Positions 25,868 to 35,659 of a stretch of DNA of 64,000 bases are shown one piece after another. This DNA is from Rhodococcus sp. G-MC3 (GTDB lineage Bacteria; Actinomycetota; Actinomycetes; Mycobacteriales; Mycobacteriaceae), in NCBI RefSeq assembly GCF_030063335.1, contig NZ_JASISW010000002.1, positions 1 to 64,000 on the forward strand, given 5' to 3'. The notes under the pieces were generated by a model. That model saw only the letters and a program-made list of their open reading frames with translations. It did no database searches and was not told where the DNA came from. How positions within the stretch are numbered: position 1 is the stretch's first letter; each line of letters starts with the position of its first letter. The translations under genes were made by a program, and so were the position numbers.

Positions 25868-25946
25868 GTCGGCCAGTGTAATGCAGAGTTAACATGTGCG
25901 TCACAAACTTCGGTGACCGTGATGTCCTGAGTTAGGGTCTCGGACC

Positions 25947-27212
25947 ATCGACACCTCACAGATTCGCCGCATCGACGCGCAGCACGTCTGGCATCCCTAC
26001 GGCGGGCTGCCTGCTACGACGACACCCCTCATCGTCGACAGTGCTCAGGGCGTCCGCCTGAGGCTTTCCGATGGCCGGGAACTGATCGACGGCATGAGCT
26101 CGTGGTGGGCCGCGGTCCACGGCTACCGGCACCCCGTCCTGGACGCGGCCGCACACGAGCAGCTCGGGCGGATGAGCCACGTGATGTTCGGCGGATTGAC
26201 GCACGCGCCCGCGGCGCGCCTCGCCGAGTTGCTCGTCGGCATCACTCCCGATGGTCTCGACACGGTGTTCTTTGCCGATTCCGGGTCGGTCTCGGTCGAG
26301 GTTGCCGTAAAGATGTGCATCCAATACTGGCGCAGCGTCGGTAAGCCCGCCAAGTGTCGTCTGTTGACGTGGCGCGGCGGGTACCACGGCGACACGTTCG
26401 CTCCGATGAGCATCTGCGACCCGGACGGCGGCATGCACTCGCTGTGGTCGAACGTGCTGAACCGGCAGATCTTCGCGCCGGCTCCGCCACGTGAATACGA
26501 GGCCGGCTACGCGGCCGCTTTCGAGGACATTCTGGCGCGGCATCGGGACGAGGTCGCGGCGATCGTCGTCGAACCCATCGTGCAAGGTGCAGGCGGAATG
26601 CGTTTCCATGACCCGCGCTATCTGACCGAGCTTCGACGGATGGCCGACGAGCACGGCGTGCTCCTGGTGTTCGACGAGATCGCCACCGGATTCGGCCGTA
26701 CCGGCGAACTGTTCGCCGCCGACCACGTGGGCGTGACGCCCGACGTGATGTGCATCGGAAAAGCGCTGACCGGCGGATACATGACTCTCGCCGCGACCAT
26801 GTGCACGGCCGAGGTAGCGGCGACCATCAGTGCCGGGGAGGCGGGAGGGCTCATGCACGGGCCGACGTTCATGGCCAACCCTTTGGCTTGTGCTGTCGCG
26901 GTGGCGGCCGTCGAACTATTGCTGAACCGGGACTGGCGCTCGGAGGTGGCTGGGCTCGAGAAGTCGCTGCGTGATGGGTTGGCCGGGGTTGCCGACATGC
27001 CGGGTGTCGCCGATGTTCGGGTGCTCGGCGGCATCGGGGTTGTCGAGATGCACGAAGCCGTCGACATGCAGCGCGCCACCGATGCCGCCGTCGGTGAAGG
27101 GGTGTGGCTTCGGCCTTTCGGCAAGCTTGTCTACGCGATGCCGCCGTACATCTGCACTACGGGCGAAGTTGGACGGATCACGGCGGCAATGAGGGCTGTC
27201 GCTCGAACTTGA
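25947..27212 (+). CDS. bioA: Adenosylmethionine-8-amino-7-oxononanoate aminotransferase; no canonical start codon
   Basis: A PLP enzyme that transfers an amino group from SAM to KAPA, giving DAPA in biotin synthesis. Motifs are HVWHPYGG near the N-terminus, [32 protein letters not shown] and the PLP lysine in CIGKALTGG. The first ATG in frame (26094) would cut off HVWHPY and the first beta strand. Upstream the frame is open from 25923 but contains no ATG, GTG or TTG. ATC at 25947 is used here as a placeholder (421 aa); ATT at 25962 or ATC at 25971 are alternatives, as is an unrecognised frameshift. Confidence 0.85.
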   Translation: MDTSQIRRIDAQHVWHPYGGLPATTTPLIVDSAQGVRLRLSDGRELIDGMSSWWAAVHGYRHPVLDAAAHEQLGRMSHVMFGGLTHAPAARLAELLVGITPDGLDTVFFADSGSVSVEVAVKMCIQYWRSVGKPAKCRLLTWRGGYHGDTFAPMSICDPDGGMHSLWSNVLNRQIFAPAPPREYEAGYAAAFEDILARHRDEVAAIVVEPIVQGAGGMRFHDPRYLTELRRMADEHGVLLVFDEIATGFGRTGELFAADHVGVTPDVMCIGKALTGGYMTLAATMCTAEVAATISAGEAGGLMHGPTFMANPLACAVAVAAVELLLNRDWRSEVAGLEKSLRDGLAGVADMPGVADVRVLGGIGVVEMHEAVDMQRATDAAVGEGVWLRPFGKLVYAMPPYICTTGEVGRITAAMRAVART

Positions 27213-27224
27213 ACACCGTTCAAG
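27208..27224. promoter_or_regulatory. BioQ-like operator between bioA and bioF
   Basis: Perfect 7-base arms, CTTGAAC and GTTCAAG, around ACC. It matches the TGAAC-N3-GTT-type palindrome recognised by the actinobacterial TetR-family biotin repressor BioQ. It overlaps the bioA stop codon and ends one base before the bioF ATG, so a repressor bound here would block an internal promoter for bioF-bioD. No bioQ gene lies in the window. Confidence 0.65.
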
Positions 27225-27225
27225 T

Positions 27226-28362
27226 ATGGTCGGGAACGTGGCGGCACTCGACTGGTTGACCGAAGCGGCGAACGAACGTGCCCGAAGCGGGCTGCACCGG
27301 ACTCTCAGGCCTCGGCGCACCGACGTCATCGACCTCGCCTCGAACGATTATCTGGGACTCTCGCGCCATCCCGAGATACTCGACGCCGCCTGCGCCGCGA
27401 CGCGCAACTGGGGCGCAGGCGCAACCGGATCTCGGCTGGTCACCGGTACTACCGAACTGCACGAGAAGCTGGAAGAAGAGTTGGCGTCGTTCGTCGGCGC
27501 CGAGTCGGCGCTTGTGTTCTCCTCGGGGTACACCGCCAATCTCGGTGTCGTCGCGGCTATGTCGGGCCGCGGTTCCCTCGTGCTGTCCGATTCGGCGTCA
27601 CATGCGTCCCTCGTCGACGCCTGTCGGTTGTCGCGAGCACGAGTGGAGATCTACGACCGACGGAACCTTTTCGACGTCGAGCATGCCCTGCGGACTCGTA
27701 CGGAACAACGCGCACTCGTCGTCACCGATTCGGTGTTCAGTGCCGACGGCGACCTCGCCCCACTGCGCGAACTGCACGCCCTGTGCCGCCGGTACTCGGC
27801 GTTGCTCGTCGTCGACGAGGCCCACGGCATCGGCGTCCGTGGGGTCGGAGGACGAGGGCTCGTGCACGAGGTGGGGTTGGCCGGTGCGCCCGACATCGTC
27901 GTCACCGCGACCTTGTCCAAGTCCTTGGCCTCGCAAGGGGGAGTGGTGATGGGACCTGCCATGGTTCGCGATCATCTGATCGACGTTGCGCGGCCATTCA
28001 TTTTCGACACCGGACTCGCACCCGCTGCCACCGGTGGGGCGCGGGCTGCCCTCGGCGTGCTGATCCGTGAGCCCGAACGCGCCCTTGCTGTGCGAGACCG
28101 CGCACTGAGGCTTTCGTCGATCGTCGGGACCGAAGTTCCCGAGTCGGCCGTCGTGTCGGTCGTACTCGGTGATGCCGCGACGGCCTATGCCGCAGCCCAG
28201 GAGGCCTTTCGGCGGGGCGTGCACGTTGGGTGTTTCAGGCCGCCGTCCGTTCCCGAGGGAACATCGCGCCTGCGATTGACAGCGAGGGCGTCGCTTACCG
28301 ACGCGGAACTCGATGTCATCGGCGATGTCCTCGGTTCGATCCTGAGCCGTGTGCCCGCGTGA
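27226..28362 (+). CDS. bioF: 8-amino-7-oxononanoate synthase
   Basis: A 378-aa PLP enzyme that condenses pimeloyl-ACP or pimeloyl-CoA with alanine to 8-amino-7-oxononanoate. Diagnostic segments are LASNDYLGL (about 35-43), [12 protein letters not shown] (about 63-74), [10 protein letters not shown] (about 195) and the PLP lysine in TATLSKSLA (about 228). The ATG at 27226 directly follows the BioQ-like palindrome; GTG at 27238 is an alternative start with a cramped GGGA. It overlaps bioD by 4 nt. Confidence 0.95.
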   Translation: MVGNVAALDWLTEAANERARSGLHRTLRPRRTDVIDLASNDYLGLSRHPEILDAACAATRNWGAGATGSRLVTGTTELHEKLEEELASFVGAESALVFSSGYTANLGVVAAMSGRGSLVLSDSASHASLVDACRLSRARVEIYDRRNLFDVEHALRTRTEQRALVVTDSVFSADGDLAPLRELHALCRRYSALLVVDEAHGIGVRGVGGRGLVHEVGLAGAPDIVVTATLSKSLASQGGVVMGPAMVRDHLIDVARPFIFDTGLAPAATGGARAALGVLIREPERALAVRDRALRLSSIVGTEVPESAVVSVVLGDAATAYAAAQEAFRRGVHVGCFRPPSVPEGTSRLRLTARASLTDAELDVIGDVLGSILSRVPA

Positions 28363-29108
28363 CCATTCTCGTCGTCACCGGAACGTCGACGGATGTCGGC
28401 AAGACTGTTGCGACTGCAGCACTCGCGGCGACCGCGATGTGGCTCGGCGCCACCGTTGCAGTTGCGAAACCTGCGCAGACCGGTGTCGAACCCGGCGAGC
28501 CGGCCGATCTCGCGGATATTCGTCGACTGACGGGGGTGACACGCACCGCGGAATCGGCGCGGTTTCCCGATCCGCTCGCACCCGACGTCGCGGCGCGGCT
28601 GCGGTCGATGGCGCCGCTCGAACTCGACACCGTGCTGGCCGATGCGCGCTCTCTCGATGCCGACCTCGTACTCGTCGAAGGGGCCGGCGGACTGCTCGTG
28701 CGGTTGGGGGAAGGCAACTTCACACTGCTCGACGTCGCGCGCAATCTCGGAGCCCCGGTGATCGTGGTGTGCGGGGCTGAACTGGGCACGCTCAACCACA
28801 CCGCGTTGACGACTTCGGCGTTGGGGGCGGCCGGGGTGTTCTGTGCCGGATTGATCGTCGGTTCCTGGCCTGCGGATCCCGGTCTCGCGGCGCGAACGAA
28901 CCTCGGTGAACTCCCCGATGTCGCGGGGGCCCCGGTCATCGGACGGATACCGGCAGCTGTCGGACAGTTGAACCGGAGCGATTTTCTAGCAGCAGCTCCA
29001 ACCTGGTTCGACGTACCGGCACTCGCAGATATCTTCCACATCGAACCAGCAGATATCCCGTTTCCGTTTGCCGAATCGAGCGGTGGGTACCCGAACCTTC
29101 CGCACTAG
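28359..29108 (+). CDS. bioD: Dethiobiotin synthetase
   Basis: A 249-aa ATP-dependent carboxylase that closes the ureido ring of dethiobiotin from DAPA and CO2. The P-loop GTSTDVGKT is at residues 8-16, [10 protein letters not shown] at about 106-115 and the substrate lysine in VAKPAQTG near 38. The GTG start overlaps the bioF stop. The biotin synthase gene bioB does not follow, so the last step is encoded elsewhere. Confidence 0.95.
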   Translation: MTILVVTGTSTDVGKTVATAALAATAMWLGATVAVAKPAQTGVEPGEPADLADIRRLTGVTRTAESARFPDPLAPDVAARLRSMAPLELDTVLADARSLDADLVLVEGAGGLLVRLGEGNFTLLDVARNLGAPVIVVCGAELGTLNHTALTTSALGAAGVFCAGLIVGSWPADPGLAARTNLGELPDVAGAPVIGRIPAAVGQLNRSDFLAAAPTWFDVPALADIFHIEPADIPFPFAESSGGYPNLPH

Positions 29109-29124
29109 GTTTTGGGGGCACGAC

Positions 29125-29757
29125 ATGAATACAGCAGTATGGATCGTCATTGCAGTAGTAGTAGTTCTGCTCATCGTGGCAATCGCTCTGGCCGCGACCC
29201 GCAAGCGCCAGTCCGCCAGGCGCGCCGAGGCCGGACACATTCGAGAGAAAGCCGCTGAGCGCACAACCGAAGTAGAACAGCGCCAGGCAGTGGCCGACGA
29301 GAGCGCGGCAAAAGCGCGTCGAGCTCAGGCTGATGCCGAAGCCAAGGCAGCTGAGGCCAGGCAACTCTCGTTGAAGGCCGACACTCACCGCGGCGACGCC
29401 GCGACTTCGCGAGACGAATTGGACGCCGAGTTCGCGCGGGCCAACAAGATCGACCCCGACGTCAAGAACCGGGCTCGTTCCGGCGACGTCGACAAGGCGC
29501 ACGCCGAAAAGATCGTCGATCGAAACGATGACGCCGGCGTTCATAGCGACCACGGCAGTCACCGGGACCACGGCGATAACGATGGGCGTAATGCGGGACA
29601 GAAGGTCCGTGACACGCTGGACCCCCGTGACCAGCACGACCCCCGTGACCTCGGTGGCAACCGTGACCTCGGTGGCAACCGTGACCTCGGTGGCAACCGT
29701 GAAGCAGTGGACCCCAGCGATCCCCGTGACCAGACCGGTCAGCACCGTACGAACTGA
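29125..29757 (+). CDS. Membrane-anchored coiled-coil protein with DLGGNR repeats
   Basis: A 210-aa protein. One N-terminal membrane helix (residues 4-23) is followed by a long Ala/Glu/Arg-rich helix (about 28-110, probably coiled coil) and an Asp/His/Arg-rich disordered tail. The tail holds three copies of DLGGNR from an 18-base repeat. This architecture suggests a cytoplasmic or cell-wall scaffold; no catalytic site is seen. The ATG at 29125 is chosen because the helix begins there. It is 16 bases after bioD but is functionally unlikely to be a biotin gene. Confidence 0.6.
   Translation: MNTAVWIVIAVVVVLLIVAIALAATRKRQSARRAEAGHIREKAAERTTEVEQRQAVADESAAKARRAQADAEAKAAEARQLSLKADTHRGDAATSRDELDAEFARANKIDPDVKNRARSGDVDKAHAEKIVDRNDDAGVHSDHGSHRDHGDNDGRNAGQKVRDTLDPRDQHDPRDLGGNRDLGGNRDLGGNREAVDPSDPRDQTGQHRTN
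29644..29697 (+). repeat. 18-bp in-frame tandem repeat, 3 perfect copies
   Basis: Units start at 29644, 29662 and 29680 (CGTGACCTCGGTGGCAAC). They encode the DLGGNR units in the tail of the coiled-coil membrane protein. Confidence 0.95.
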
Positions 29758-29771
29758 CAGGTAGAAGTCCG

Positions 29772-30476
29772 ATTCCTTTATCTCAGTGCGCGTTCGCGCT
29801 GATTCCGGGTGCGGGCGGCGACGGCTGGTACTGGAATCGGGTCGCCGCGGACCTGGTGTCACGAGGCCACGATGTTGTCGCGGTCGACCTGCCTGCCGCC
29901 GATCCGGCGGCAGGCCTGTCTGAGTATGCGCAAGCAGCCGTCCGGCAAATCGGTGACCGCCGGGGCGTCGTAGTCGTCGGGCAGTCCCTCGGCGGCTTCA
30001 CCGCCCCGCTGGTCGCGGAACGGGTGAATGCTTCGTTGATCGTTCTGCTCAACGCGATGACTCCCGCCCGCGGCGAATCGCCGGGGGAGTGGTGGGCTTC
30101 GACGGGGTTCATGGAGGCTCGCGTCGAGCAGGCCCGTCGCGACGGGCGAGACCTCGAGAACGAGGACCTGTTGGTGGACGTGTTTCTACACGACGTGCCG
30201 AGCGATGTCGTCGAGCAGCTCATGGCACGCGGTGAGCCGCAGCAATCCGATGGGCCGTTCTCGGCCCCGTGGCCAATGGACGAGTGGCCCGATGTCCCGA
30301 CGCGATTTCTCCAGGGCGTCGACGATCGCTTCTTCCCTGTCGAGTTTCAACGTCGCCTCGTTGCCCAGAGATTGGGAATCGACGTCGACGAAATGCCGGG
30401 CGGTCACTTGCTTGCCCTGTCGCAACCCTTCGAATTGGCGAACAGGCTAGAGGCCTACGCAGCACAGGTGAAGTAA
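29772..30476 (+). CDS. Alpha/beta hydrolase; 5' end lacks a canonical start
   Basis: A cytosolic alpha/beta hydrolase of about 230 aa. The oxyanion-hole motif FALIPGAGGDGWYW is at the N-terminus, the nucleophile elbow is GQSLGG, and the acid and histidine fit DRFFP and PGGHL near the C-terminus. The first start codon in frame (GTG 29856) would remove the oxyanion loop. The frame is open back to 29730 but has no ATG, GTG or TTG; ATT at 29772 is a placeholder. Removing one base in 29788-29792 would join the GTG at 29786 to the conserved frame and give MRFALIPG, so a frameshift is possible. Confidence 0.75.
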   Translation: MPLSQCAFALIPGAGGDGWYWNRVAADLVSRGHDVVAVDLPAADPAAGLSEYAQAAVRQIGDRRGVVVVGQSLGGFTAPLVAERVNASLIVLLNAMTPARGESPGEWWASTGFMEARVEQARRDGRDLENEDLLVDVFLHDVPSDVVEQLMARGEPQQSDGPFSAPWPMDEWPDVPTRFLQGVDDRFFPVEFQRRLVAQRLGIDVDEMPGGHLLALSQPFELANRLEAYAAQVK

Positions 30477-30585
30477 CCGAACCGAATAGTTACTGGCCGA
30501 TATGGGCCCGAGGACAAGAACGACCAGGGCCGGATTATTACGCCCTGTAGTTGGAGATATCGGCAAACCTGGGACACTGGAGTTC

Positions 30586-31911
30586 GTGACTGTTTCCGCT
30601 GGCGACGACGCCCCCATTTCCGCCCAGCTCTTCGAGCGCGCGAGCGCCGTGATCCCAGGCGGGGTGAACTCACCGGTTCGCGCTTTCCAGTCGGTCGGCG
30701 GAACCCCACGCTTCATCACCGAGGCCAGCGGCTACACGATGATCGACGCCGACGGAAACAAGTACGTCGACCTGATTTCGTCGTGGGGCCCGATGATCCA
30801 CGGACACGCGCATCCCGTCGTCGTCGAGGCTGTCCAGAAGGCCGCGGCCACGGGCCTCTCCTTCGGTGCCCCAACCGAGCGTGAAATCGCCCTCGCCGAG
30901 GAAATCGTCCGTCGGGTAGGCCCTGTCGACCAGGTTCGCCTTGTGAATTCCGGCACAGAGGCAACCATGAGCGCGGTGCGTTTGGCTCGCGGTTTCACGG
31001 GCCGCACCAAAATCCTCAAGTTCTCCGGCTGCTACCACGGCCACGTCGACGCCCTTCTCGCCGACGCGGGATCGGGGTTGGCAACGCTCGGCCTCCCCAC
31101 CTCTCCCGGTGTCACCGGCGCGCAGGCAGCGGACACGATCGTCGTTCCCTACAACGATCTCGCGGCAGTGGAAGCGGTATTCGCCGCGAATCCCGGCCAG
31201 GTCGCCTGCATCATCACCGAGGCCGCAGCGGGCAACATGGGTGCGATCCCGCCCGTCGCCGGGTTCAACGAGGGTCTGCGGCGCCTCGCCACCGACAACG
31301 GCGCGTTGTTGATCATGGACGAGGTGATGACGGGCTTCCGTGTGAGCGCCGCGGGTTGGTACGGCATCGACGGGGTGGCCGGCGACCTCTACACCTTCGG
31401 AAAGGTCATGAGCGGCGGCCTTCCCGCTGCTGCCTTCGGTGGACGTGCCGACATCATGGCCTACCTTGCGCCCGCCGGACCCGTCTACCAGGCAGGCACG
31501 CTCTCGGGTAACCCCGTCGCCGTTGCAGCTGGGCTCGCCAGCCTGCAACTGGCCGACGCCGCCGTCTACGAGAAGCTGCAGAAGAACTCGGAGCGGCTCG
31601 GCGGACTGCTCGGCGACGCCTTGGCCGAGGCCGGAGTTCGTCATCACGTGCAGTTCGCGGGCACTATGGTGAGCGTGTTCTTCTCCGACGGTCCCGTGAT
31701 CGATTACGCGGGCGCCAAAGCGGCGGAGACCTGGCGTTACCCGGCGTTCTTCCACGGCTTGCTTGCCCGGGGGGTCTACCCGCCGCCGAGCGCGTTCGAG
31801 GCATGGTTCGTCTCCGCTGCGCTCGACGACGATGCTTTCCAGGTCATCGCCGACGCCCTTCCTCACGCGGCCGAAGCTGCCGCCAAAGCAGAAGCAGGAA
31901 CCTCCAAGTGA
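30586..31911 (+). CDS. hemL: Glutamate-1-semialdehyde 2,1-aminomutase
   Basis: A 441-aa PLP enzyme that converts glutamate-1-semialdehyde to 5-aminolevulinate, the step after HemA. Family motifs are [11 protein letters not shown] near residue 25, SGTEATMSA near 124, [10 protein letters not shown] near 150, DEVMTGFR near 246 and the PLP lysine in [11 protein letters not shown] near 271. The GTG at 30586 gives the family N-terminus; an ATG at 30502 would add improbable residues. It is coupled by 4 nt to the histidine phosphatase gene. Confidence 0.97.
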   Translation: MTVSAGDDAPISAQLFERASAVIPGGVNSPVRAFQSVGGTPRFITEASGYTMIDADGNKYVDLISSWGPMIHGHAHPVVVEAVQKAAATGLSFGAPTEREIALAEEIVRRVGPVDQVRLVNSGTEATMSAVRLARGFTGRTKILKFSGCYHGHVDALLADAGSGLATLGLPTSPGVTGAQAADTIVVPYNDLAAVEAVFAANPGQVACIITEAAAGNMGAIPPVAGFNEGLRRLATDNGALLIMDEVMTGFRVSAAGWYGIDGVAGDLYTFGKVMSGGLPAAAFGGRADIMAYLAPAGPVYQAGTLSGNPVAVAAGLASLQLADAAVYEKLQKNSERLGGLLGDALAEAGVRHHVQFAGTMVSVFFSDGPVIDYAGAKAAETWRYPAFFHGLLARGVYPPPSAFEAWFVSAALDDDAFQVIADALPHAAEAAAKAEAGTSK

Positions 31912-32588
31912 GCAGCCCCGACACCAACCCCGACACCAACAGCACCCATCCGCACCAGACGACCCGAACCATCGTCCATGTGCTTCGGCACGGCGAGGTC
32001 CATAACCCCAAGGGCATCCTCTACGGACGTCTGCCCGGGTTCCGGCTGTCGGTGACGGGTCAATCGCAGGCTACCGCCGTGGCGAATTGTTTTGTCGGAC
32101 ATGACATCACGCACGTGGTTGCATCGCCGCTTCAGCGGGCGCAGGAGACCGCAGCGCCGATCGCGGCCGCGCACGGACTCACCATCGGCGTCGACGAGAA
32201 CCTGATCGAAGCGGGCAACGAGTTCGAGGGTCTGCGCGTGGCCGTCGGCGACGGCGCTCTTCGGAGGCCTCGCCACTGGTGGAAACTGCGCAACCCGTTC
32301 ACTCCGTCGTGGGGCGAGCCGTACCTCCAGATCGCGCACCGCATGCTCGCAGCTGTCAACGCCACCCGCGTCGCCGCCGTCGGGCACGAGGCAGTGCTCG
32401 TGAGCCACCAGTTGCCGGTCTGGACGCTTCGTCGGTTCCTGCAGGGCGAACGCCTGTGGCACGACCCGCGGAACCGTCAGTGCGGCCTCGCCTCGTTGAC
32501 CTCGCTCGTCTACGAAGGGGACACCCTCGTCGACATCGTCTATTCCGAGCCGGCGGGCGCAAGTGATCCACGAGTTTCCGGTGCGTAA
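31908..32588 (+). CDS. Histidine phosphatase-superfamily protein (Rv0525-like)
   Basis: A 226-aa branch-1 histidine phosphatase. The RHGE motif (about residues 25-28) carries the phosphohistidine, the second arginine is in [10 protein letters not shown] (about 72-81), and a second histidine is in [10 protein letters not shown] (about 160). The N-terminal 20 residues are Asp/Asn/Thr-rich. The substrate is unknown; a phosphoglycerate mutase label would be unsupported. It starts with GTG overlapping hemL and precedes the cytochrome c maturation genes. Confidence 0.85.
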   Translation: MSSPDTNPDTNSTHPHQTTRTIVHVLRHGEVHNPKGILYGRLPGFRLSVTGQSQATAVANCFVGHDITHVVASPLQRAQETAAPIAAAHGLTIGVDENLIEAGNEFEGLRVAVGDGALRRPRHWWKLRNPFTPSWGEPYLQIAHRMLAAVNATRVAAVGHEAVLVSHQLPVWTLRRFLQGERLWHDPRNRQCGLASLTSLVYEGDTLVDIVYSEPAGASDPRVSGA

Positions 32589-33183
32589 GTTCCTCGTCTC
32601 CGCCGCAGTCGCCGTGTCGGCCGTTGTGCTGGTCTCCGGATGCGCAACGGGAAAAGATGCGGTGTCGACAGGTGGAACATTCGACTTCGTTTCACCCGGC
32701 GGTCAAACTCAGATTTTCTACGACCCCCCGTCCGATCGAGGCACGCTGGGCGAGCTGTCCGGCCCCGACCTCATGGAAGAGGGAAAGACGACGACGCTCT
32801 CGGACTACGAGGGCCAGGCAGTTGTGCTCAACGTGTGGGGCCAGTGGTGTGGACCGTGCCGCGGTGAAGCCGACGATCTGGAAGAGGTGTTCGAGGGCAC
32901 CAAGGATCTGGGAGTGCAGTTCCTCGGCATCAACGTGCGCGACAACGCCAAGGACAAGGCGCAGGACTTCGTCGTCGACAACAAGGTGACGTACCCGTCG
33001 ATCTACGACCCGCCGATGCGCACTCTCGCAGCCCTCGGCGGCATCCCGACTTCGGTGGTCCCGACGACCATCGTGCTCGACAAGCAGCACCGTGTCGCCG
33101 CGGTGTTCCTGCGTGAACTTCTGACCGAGGATCTGCAGCCCGTCGTCGAGCGGATCGCAGGCGAGGAGTCCGAACAGCAGTGA
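32581..33183 (+). CDS. TlpA/ResA-like thiol-disulfide reductase lipoprotein (Rv0526-like)
   Basis: A 200-aa extracytoplasmic lipoprotein. The signal peptide ends LVSGC with lipidated Cys21. The thioredoxin fold contains the active site WCGPC (Cys90, Cys93) and the cis-proline in GGIPTSVVPTT (about 150-160). It reduces the haem-binding cysteines of apocytochrome c, taking electrons from CcdA encoded next. GTG at 32581 gives a clean signal peptide; GTG at 32563 would add six residues. Overlaps on both sides tie it to the operon. Confidence 0.9.
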   Translation: MRKFLVSAAVAVSAVVLVSGCATGKDAVSTGGTFDFVSPGGQTQIFYDPPSDRGTLGELSGPDLMEEGKTTTLSDYEGQAVVLNVWGQWCGPCRGEADDLEEVFEGTKDLGVQFLGINVRDNAKDKAQDFVVDNKVTYPSIYDPPMRTLAALGGIPTSVVPTTIVLDKQHRVAAVFLRELLTEDLQPVVERIAGEESEQQ

Positions 33184-33998
33184 CTGTTTCTTATGTGGCA
33201 GGGATAGGCGAGACGTTTCAGACGACAGCCGCGACGGGACCGCTGGTTCTGGCTTTCGGAGTGTGCGTTCTCGCCGGACTCGTATCGTTTGCGTCGCCGT
33301 GCGTGGTGCCGCTGGTTCCCGGCTACCTTTCTTACCTCGCAGGAGTCGTCGGCGCCGACGAACCGGCAGTGACCGCGTCCGAGGCCGCGACGACCAAGAT
33401 TCGTGCATCGAGCCGTGCTCGGGTTGCAGGTGCCGCCGGGCTGTTCGTTCTCGGCTTCACCGTCGTGTTCGTGCTGGCGACGGCGACGGTGTTCGGCGCC
33501 ATCTCCGTGTTGTCCGTCAATCGCGAGTTGTTGATGCGCATCGGCGGTGTCGTCACCATCGCGATGGGCCTCGTCTTCATCGGCCTGGTCCCCGCACTGC
33601 AGCGCGACGTGCGTTTCGAGCCACGCAGGATCGGTAGCCTCGTCGGCGCACCCCTGCTCGGCGGCGTCTTCGCTCTCGGATGGACCCCGTGTCTCGGCCC
33701 GACGCTCGCCAGCGTCATCTCGCTCGCCGCCGGAACGGAAGGTGCGACGGCTGCTCGGGGTGTCGCTCTGATCATCGCGTACTGCCTCGGCCTCGGGTTG
33801 CCCTTCGTGATCCTCGCGTTCGGTTCGGTGAACGCTCTACGCGGAGTCGGCTGGCTCCGCACCCATGCACGACAGATACAGGTGTTCGGCGGAATCATGT
33901 TGATAGCAGTTGGAATTGCACTCGTCACAGGTGCGTGGGACGTGTTCGTGAGCTGGGTCCGCGATGCCTTCGTCTCCGATGTGGTGCTGCCGATATGA
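33180..33998 (+). CDS. ccdA: Cytochrome c biogenesis protein CcdA
   Basis: A 272-aa membrane protein with six or more spans. It passes reducing equivalents from cytosolic thioredoxin across the membrane to TlpA/ResA. Two cysteines expected for the relay are in SFASPCVVPLVPGY (about residue 41) and GWTPCLGPTL (about 167). It starts with GTG, overlapping the TlpA stop, and overlaps resB by 4 nt. Confidence 0.93.
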   Translation: MTVSYVAGIGETFQTTAATGPLVLAFGVCVLAGLVSFASPCVVPLVPGYLSYLAGVVGADEPAVTASEAATTKIRASSRARVAGAAGLFVLGFTVVFVLATATVFGAISVLSVNRELLMRIGGVVTIAMGLVFIGLVPALQRDVRFEPRRIGSLVGAPLLGGVFALGWTPCLGPTLASVISLAAGTEGATAARGVALIIAYCLGLGLPFVILAFGSVNALRGVGWLRTHARQIQVFGGIMLIAVGIALVTGAWDVFVSWVRDAFVSDVVLPI

Positions 33999-35656
33999 GT
34001 GAAGAGCGTGGCCAGATGACCGACCTGGATACTCGTCCTGAGCAGAAGCCGCAGCGGCAGTCGTTCGCCGGCCGCGCTTTTGCGTTGGTGCGAAACACCT
34101 GGCGATCTTTGACAAGCATGCGCACAGCGCTGGTGTTGCTCTTCCTTCTTGCGTTCGCCGCGATACCAGGCGCGCTGGTCCCGCAGCGCAGTCTCAACTC
34201 CGGCAAAGTCGATCAATATATCGCGGACAGGCCAACTCTCGGCCCGCTGATGGACAAACTGGAACTGTTCGACGTCTTTTCCAGCTTCTGGTTCACTGCG
34301 ATCTACGCGCTGCTGTTCGTGTCGCTGATCGGCTGCATTGCGCCTCGCTGCATCGAGCACGCCAAAGCATTGCGTACCAAGCCGGTTCCGACGCCGCGCA
34401 ATCTCGCTCGACTACCTCATCATCAGCGCTACAGCGTCGACGAATCTCCCGAACAAGCCGCAACCAAGGTCAGGGGGCAGCTGCGGGGTTGGCGAGTGGC
34501 TGAACGCACCTCCGGTGACGAGGTCACTCTGTCAGCGGAAAAGGGCTACATACGGGAGTTCGGCAACCTTGTCTTTCACCTCTCGCTCGTCGGGCTCCTG
34601 GCGGCGATCGCGATGGGAAAGCTCCTCGGCTACGAGGGCAACGTCGTCGTCGTCGCAAACGACGGGCCAGGTTTCTGTAGTACCTCACCCGCCGTGTACG
34701 ACGGGTTCCGCGCCGGCCAACTGGTCGACGGCACCAACATGGTGCCGCTGTGCATCCGCGTCGAGGACTTCGAAGCCGACTACCTCGAGAACGGCCAGGC
34801 CGAGCAGTTCACGTCGAACATCCAGTACCAGGCCGGGGACGACCTGACGAACAACAACTGGCAGGACGATGTACTGCAGGTCAACCACCCGCTGCGCGTT
34901 GCCGGAGATCGCGTCTACCTGCAGGGACACGGCTACGCCCCGACGTTCACCGTGACGTTCCCCAACGGCGAGACCCGCACCGAGACCATCCAGTGGCAGC
35001 CCACCGACGCGACGACGTTCCTCTCTAGCGGCGTGCTGCGAGTCGACCCGCCCGGTGGCCTGTACCCGGACCCGATCGAGCGTCGCAAGAACCAGATCGC
35101 CATCGAAGGACTGTTCGCGCCGACAGCGTTGTTCCACGGCAGCCTGCTGTCGTCGAGCTACCCCGGCATGAACGATCCGGCCGTTGCGGTCGATATCTAC
35201 AAGGGCGATACCGGTCTGGACACCGGGTACCCACAATCGCTGTTCTCGCTGAACCAGGAGATGGTGAATCAGGGACGCCTGGTCAAGCAAGACCGCGTCA
35301 ACTTGAAGCCGGGGGAGAGTTCGACGCTGTCCGACGGCACCAACGTCCGGTTCGACGGCGCCGAAGAGTTCGTCAACCTGCAGGTCTCGCACGACCCCGC
35401 GCAGACGTGGGTGCTGGTGTTCGCGCTGACGATGATGGGCGGACTGCTGGTCTCGCTGGTCATCAAACGTCGACGAGTGTGGGTCCGGTTCACCGCCGAT
35501 TCGGACTCACGACGTACTGTAGTAGAACTCGGTGGGCTCGCTCGTACCGATCAAGCCGGTTGGGGAGAAGAGTTCGACAGGCTCTGCGCCAAGCTGATGG
35601 CCGACGTGGAGACCGGTGAAGCGCACACCGTCGCCAAGAACAATCAGGAGAACTGA
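33995..35656 (+). CDS. resB: Cytochrome c biogenesis protein ResB
   Basis: A 553-aa membrane protein, half of the CcsBA (System II) cytochrome c synthetase. Membrane spans are at about residues 45-65, 95-115, 195-215 and 465-485; a large extracytoplasmic beta-rich domain (about 220-460) lies between the last two. It binds apocytochrome c and works with CcsB. The ATG at 33995 overlaps the ccdA stop; an in-frame frame extending back into ccdA is not used. Confidence 0.93.
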   Translation: MSEERGQMTDLDTRPEQKPQRQSFAGRAFALVRNTWRSLTSMRTALVLLFLLAFAAIPGALVPQRSLNSGKVDQYIADRPTLGPLMDKLELFDVFSSFWFTAIYALLFVSLIGCIAPRCIEHAKALRTKPVPTPRNLARLPHHQRYSVDESPEQAATKVRGQLRGWRVAERTSGDEVTLSAEKGYIREFGNLVFHLSLVGLLAAIAMGKLLGYEGNVVVVANDGPGFCSTSPAVYDGFRAGQLVDGTNMVPLCIRVEDFEADYLENGQAEQFTSNIQYQAGDDLTNNNWQDDVLQVNHPLRVAGDRVYLQGHGYAPTFTVTFPNGETRTETIQWQPTDATTFLSSGVLRVDPPGGLYPDPIERRKNQIAIEGLFAPTALFHGSLLSSSYPGMNDPAVAVDIYKGDTGLDTGYPQSLFSLNQEMVNQGRLVKQDRVNLKPGESSTLSDGTNVRFDGAEEFVNLQVSHDPAQTWVLVFALTMMGGLLVSLVIKRRRVWVRFTADSDSRRTVVELGGLARTDQAGWGEEFDRLCAKLMADVETGEAHTVAKNNQEN

Positions 35657-35659
35657 CCG

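Noticed and set aside
25900..25917. GTCAC/GTGAC inverted repeat upstream of bioA considered as a BioQ site
   Set aside because: It does not match TGAAC-N3-GTT; the arms are only 5 bases with an 8-base spacer and the flanks do not pair.
30472..30494. AGTAAC/GTTACT inverted repeat after the hydrolase considered as a terminator
   Set aside because: Only 6-bp A/T-rich arms, overlaps the stop codon, and has no T-run; too weak to annotate.
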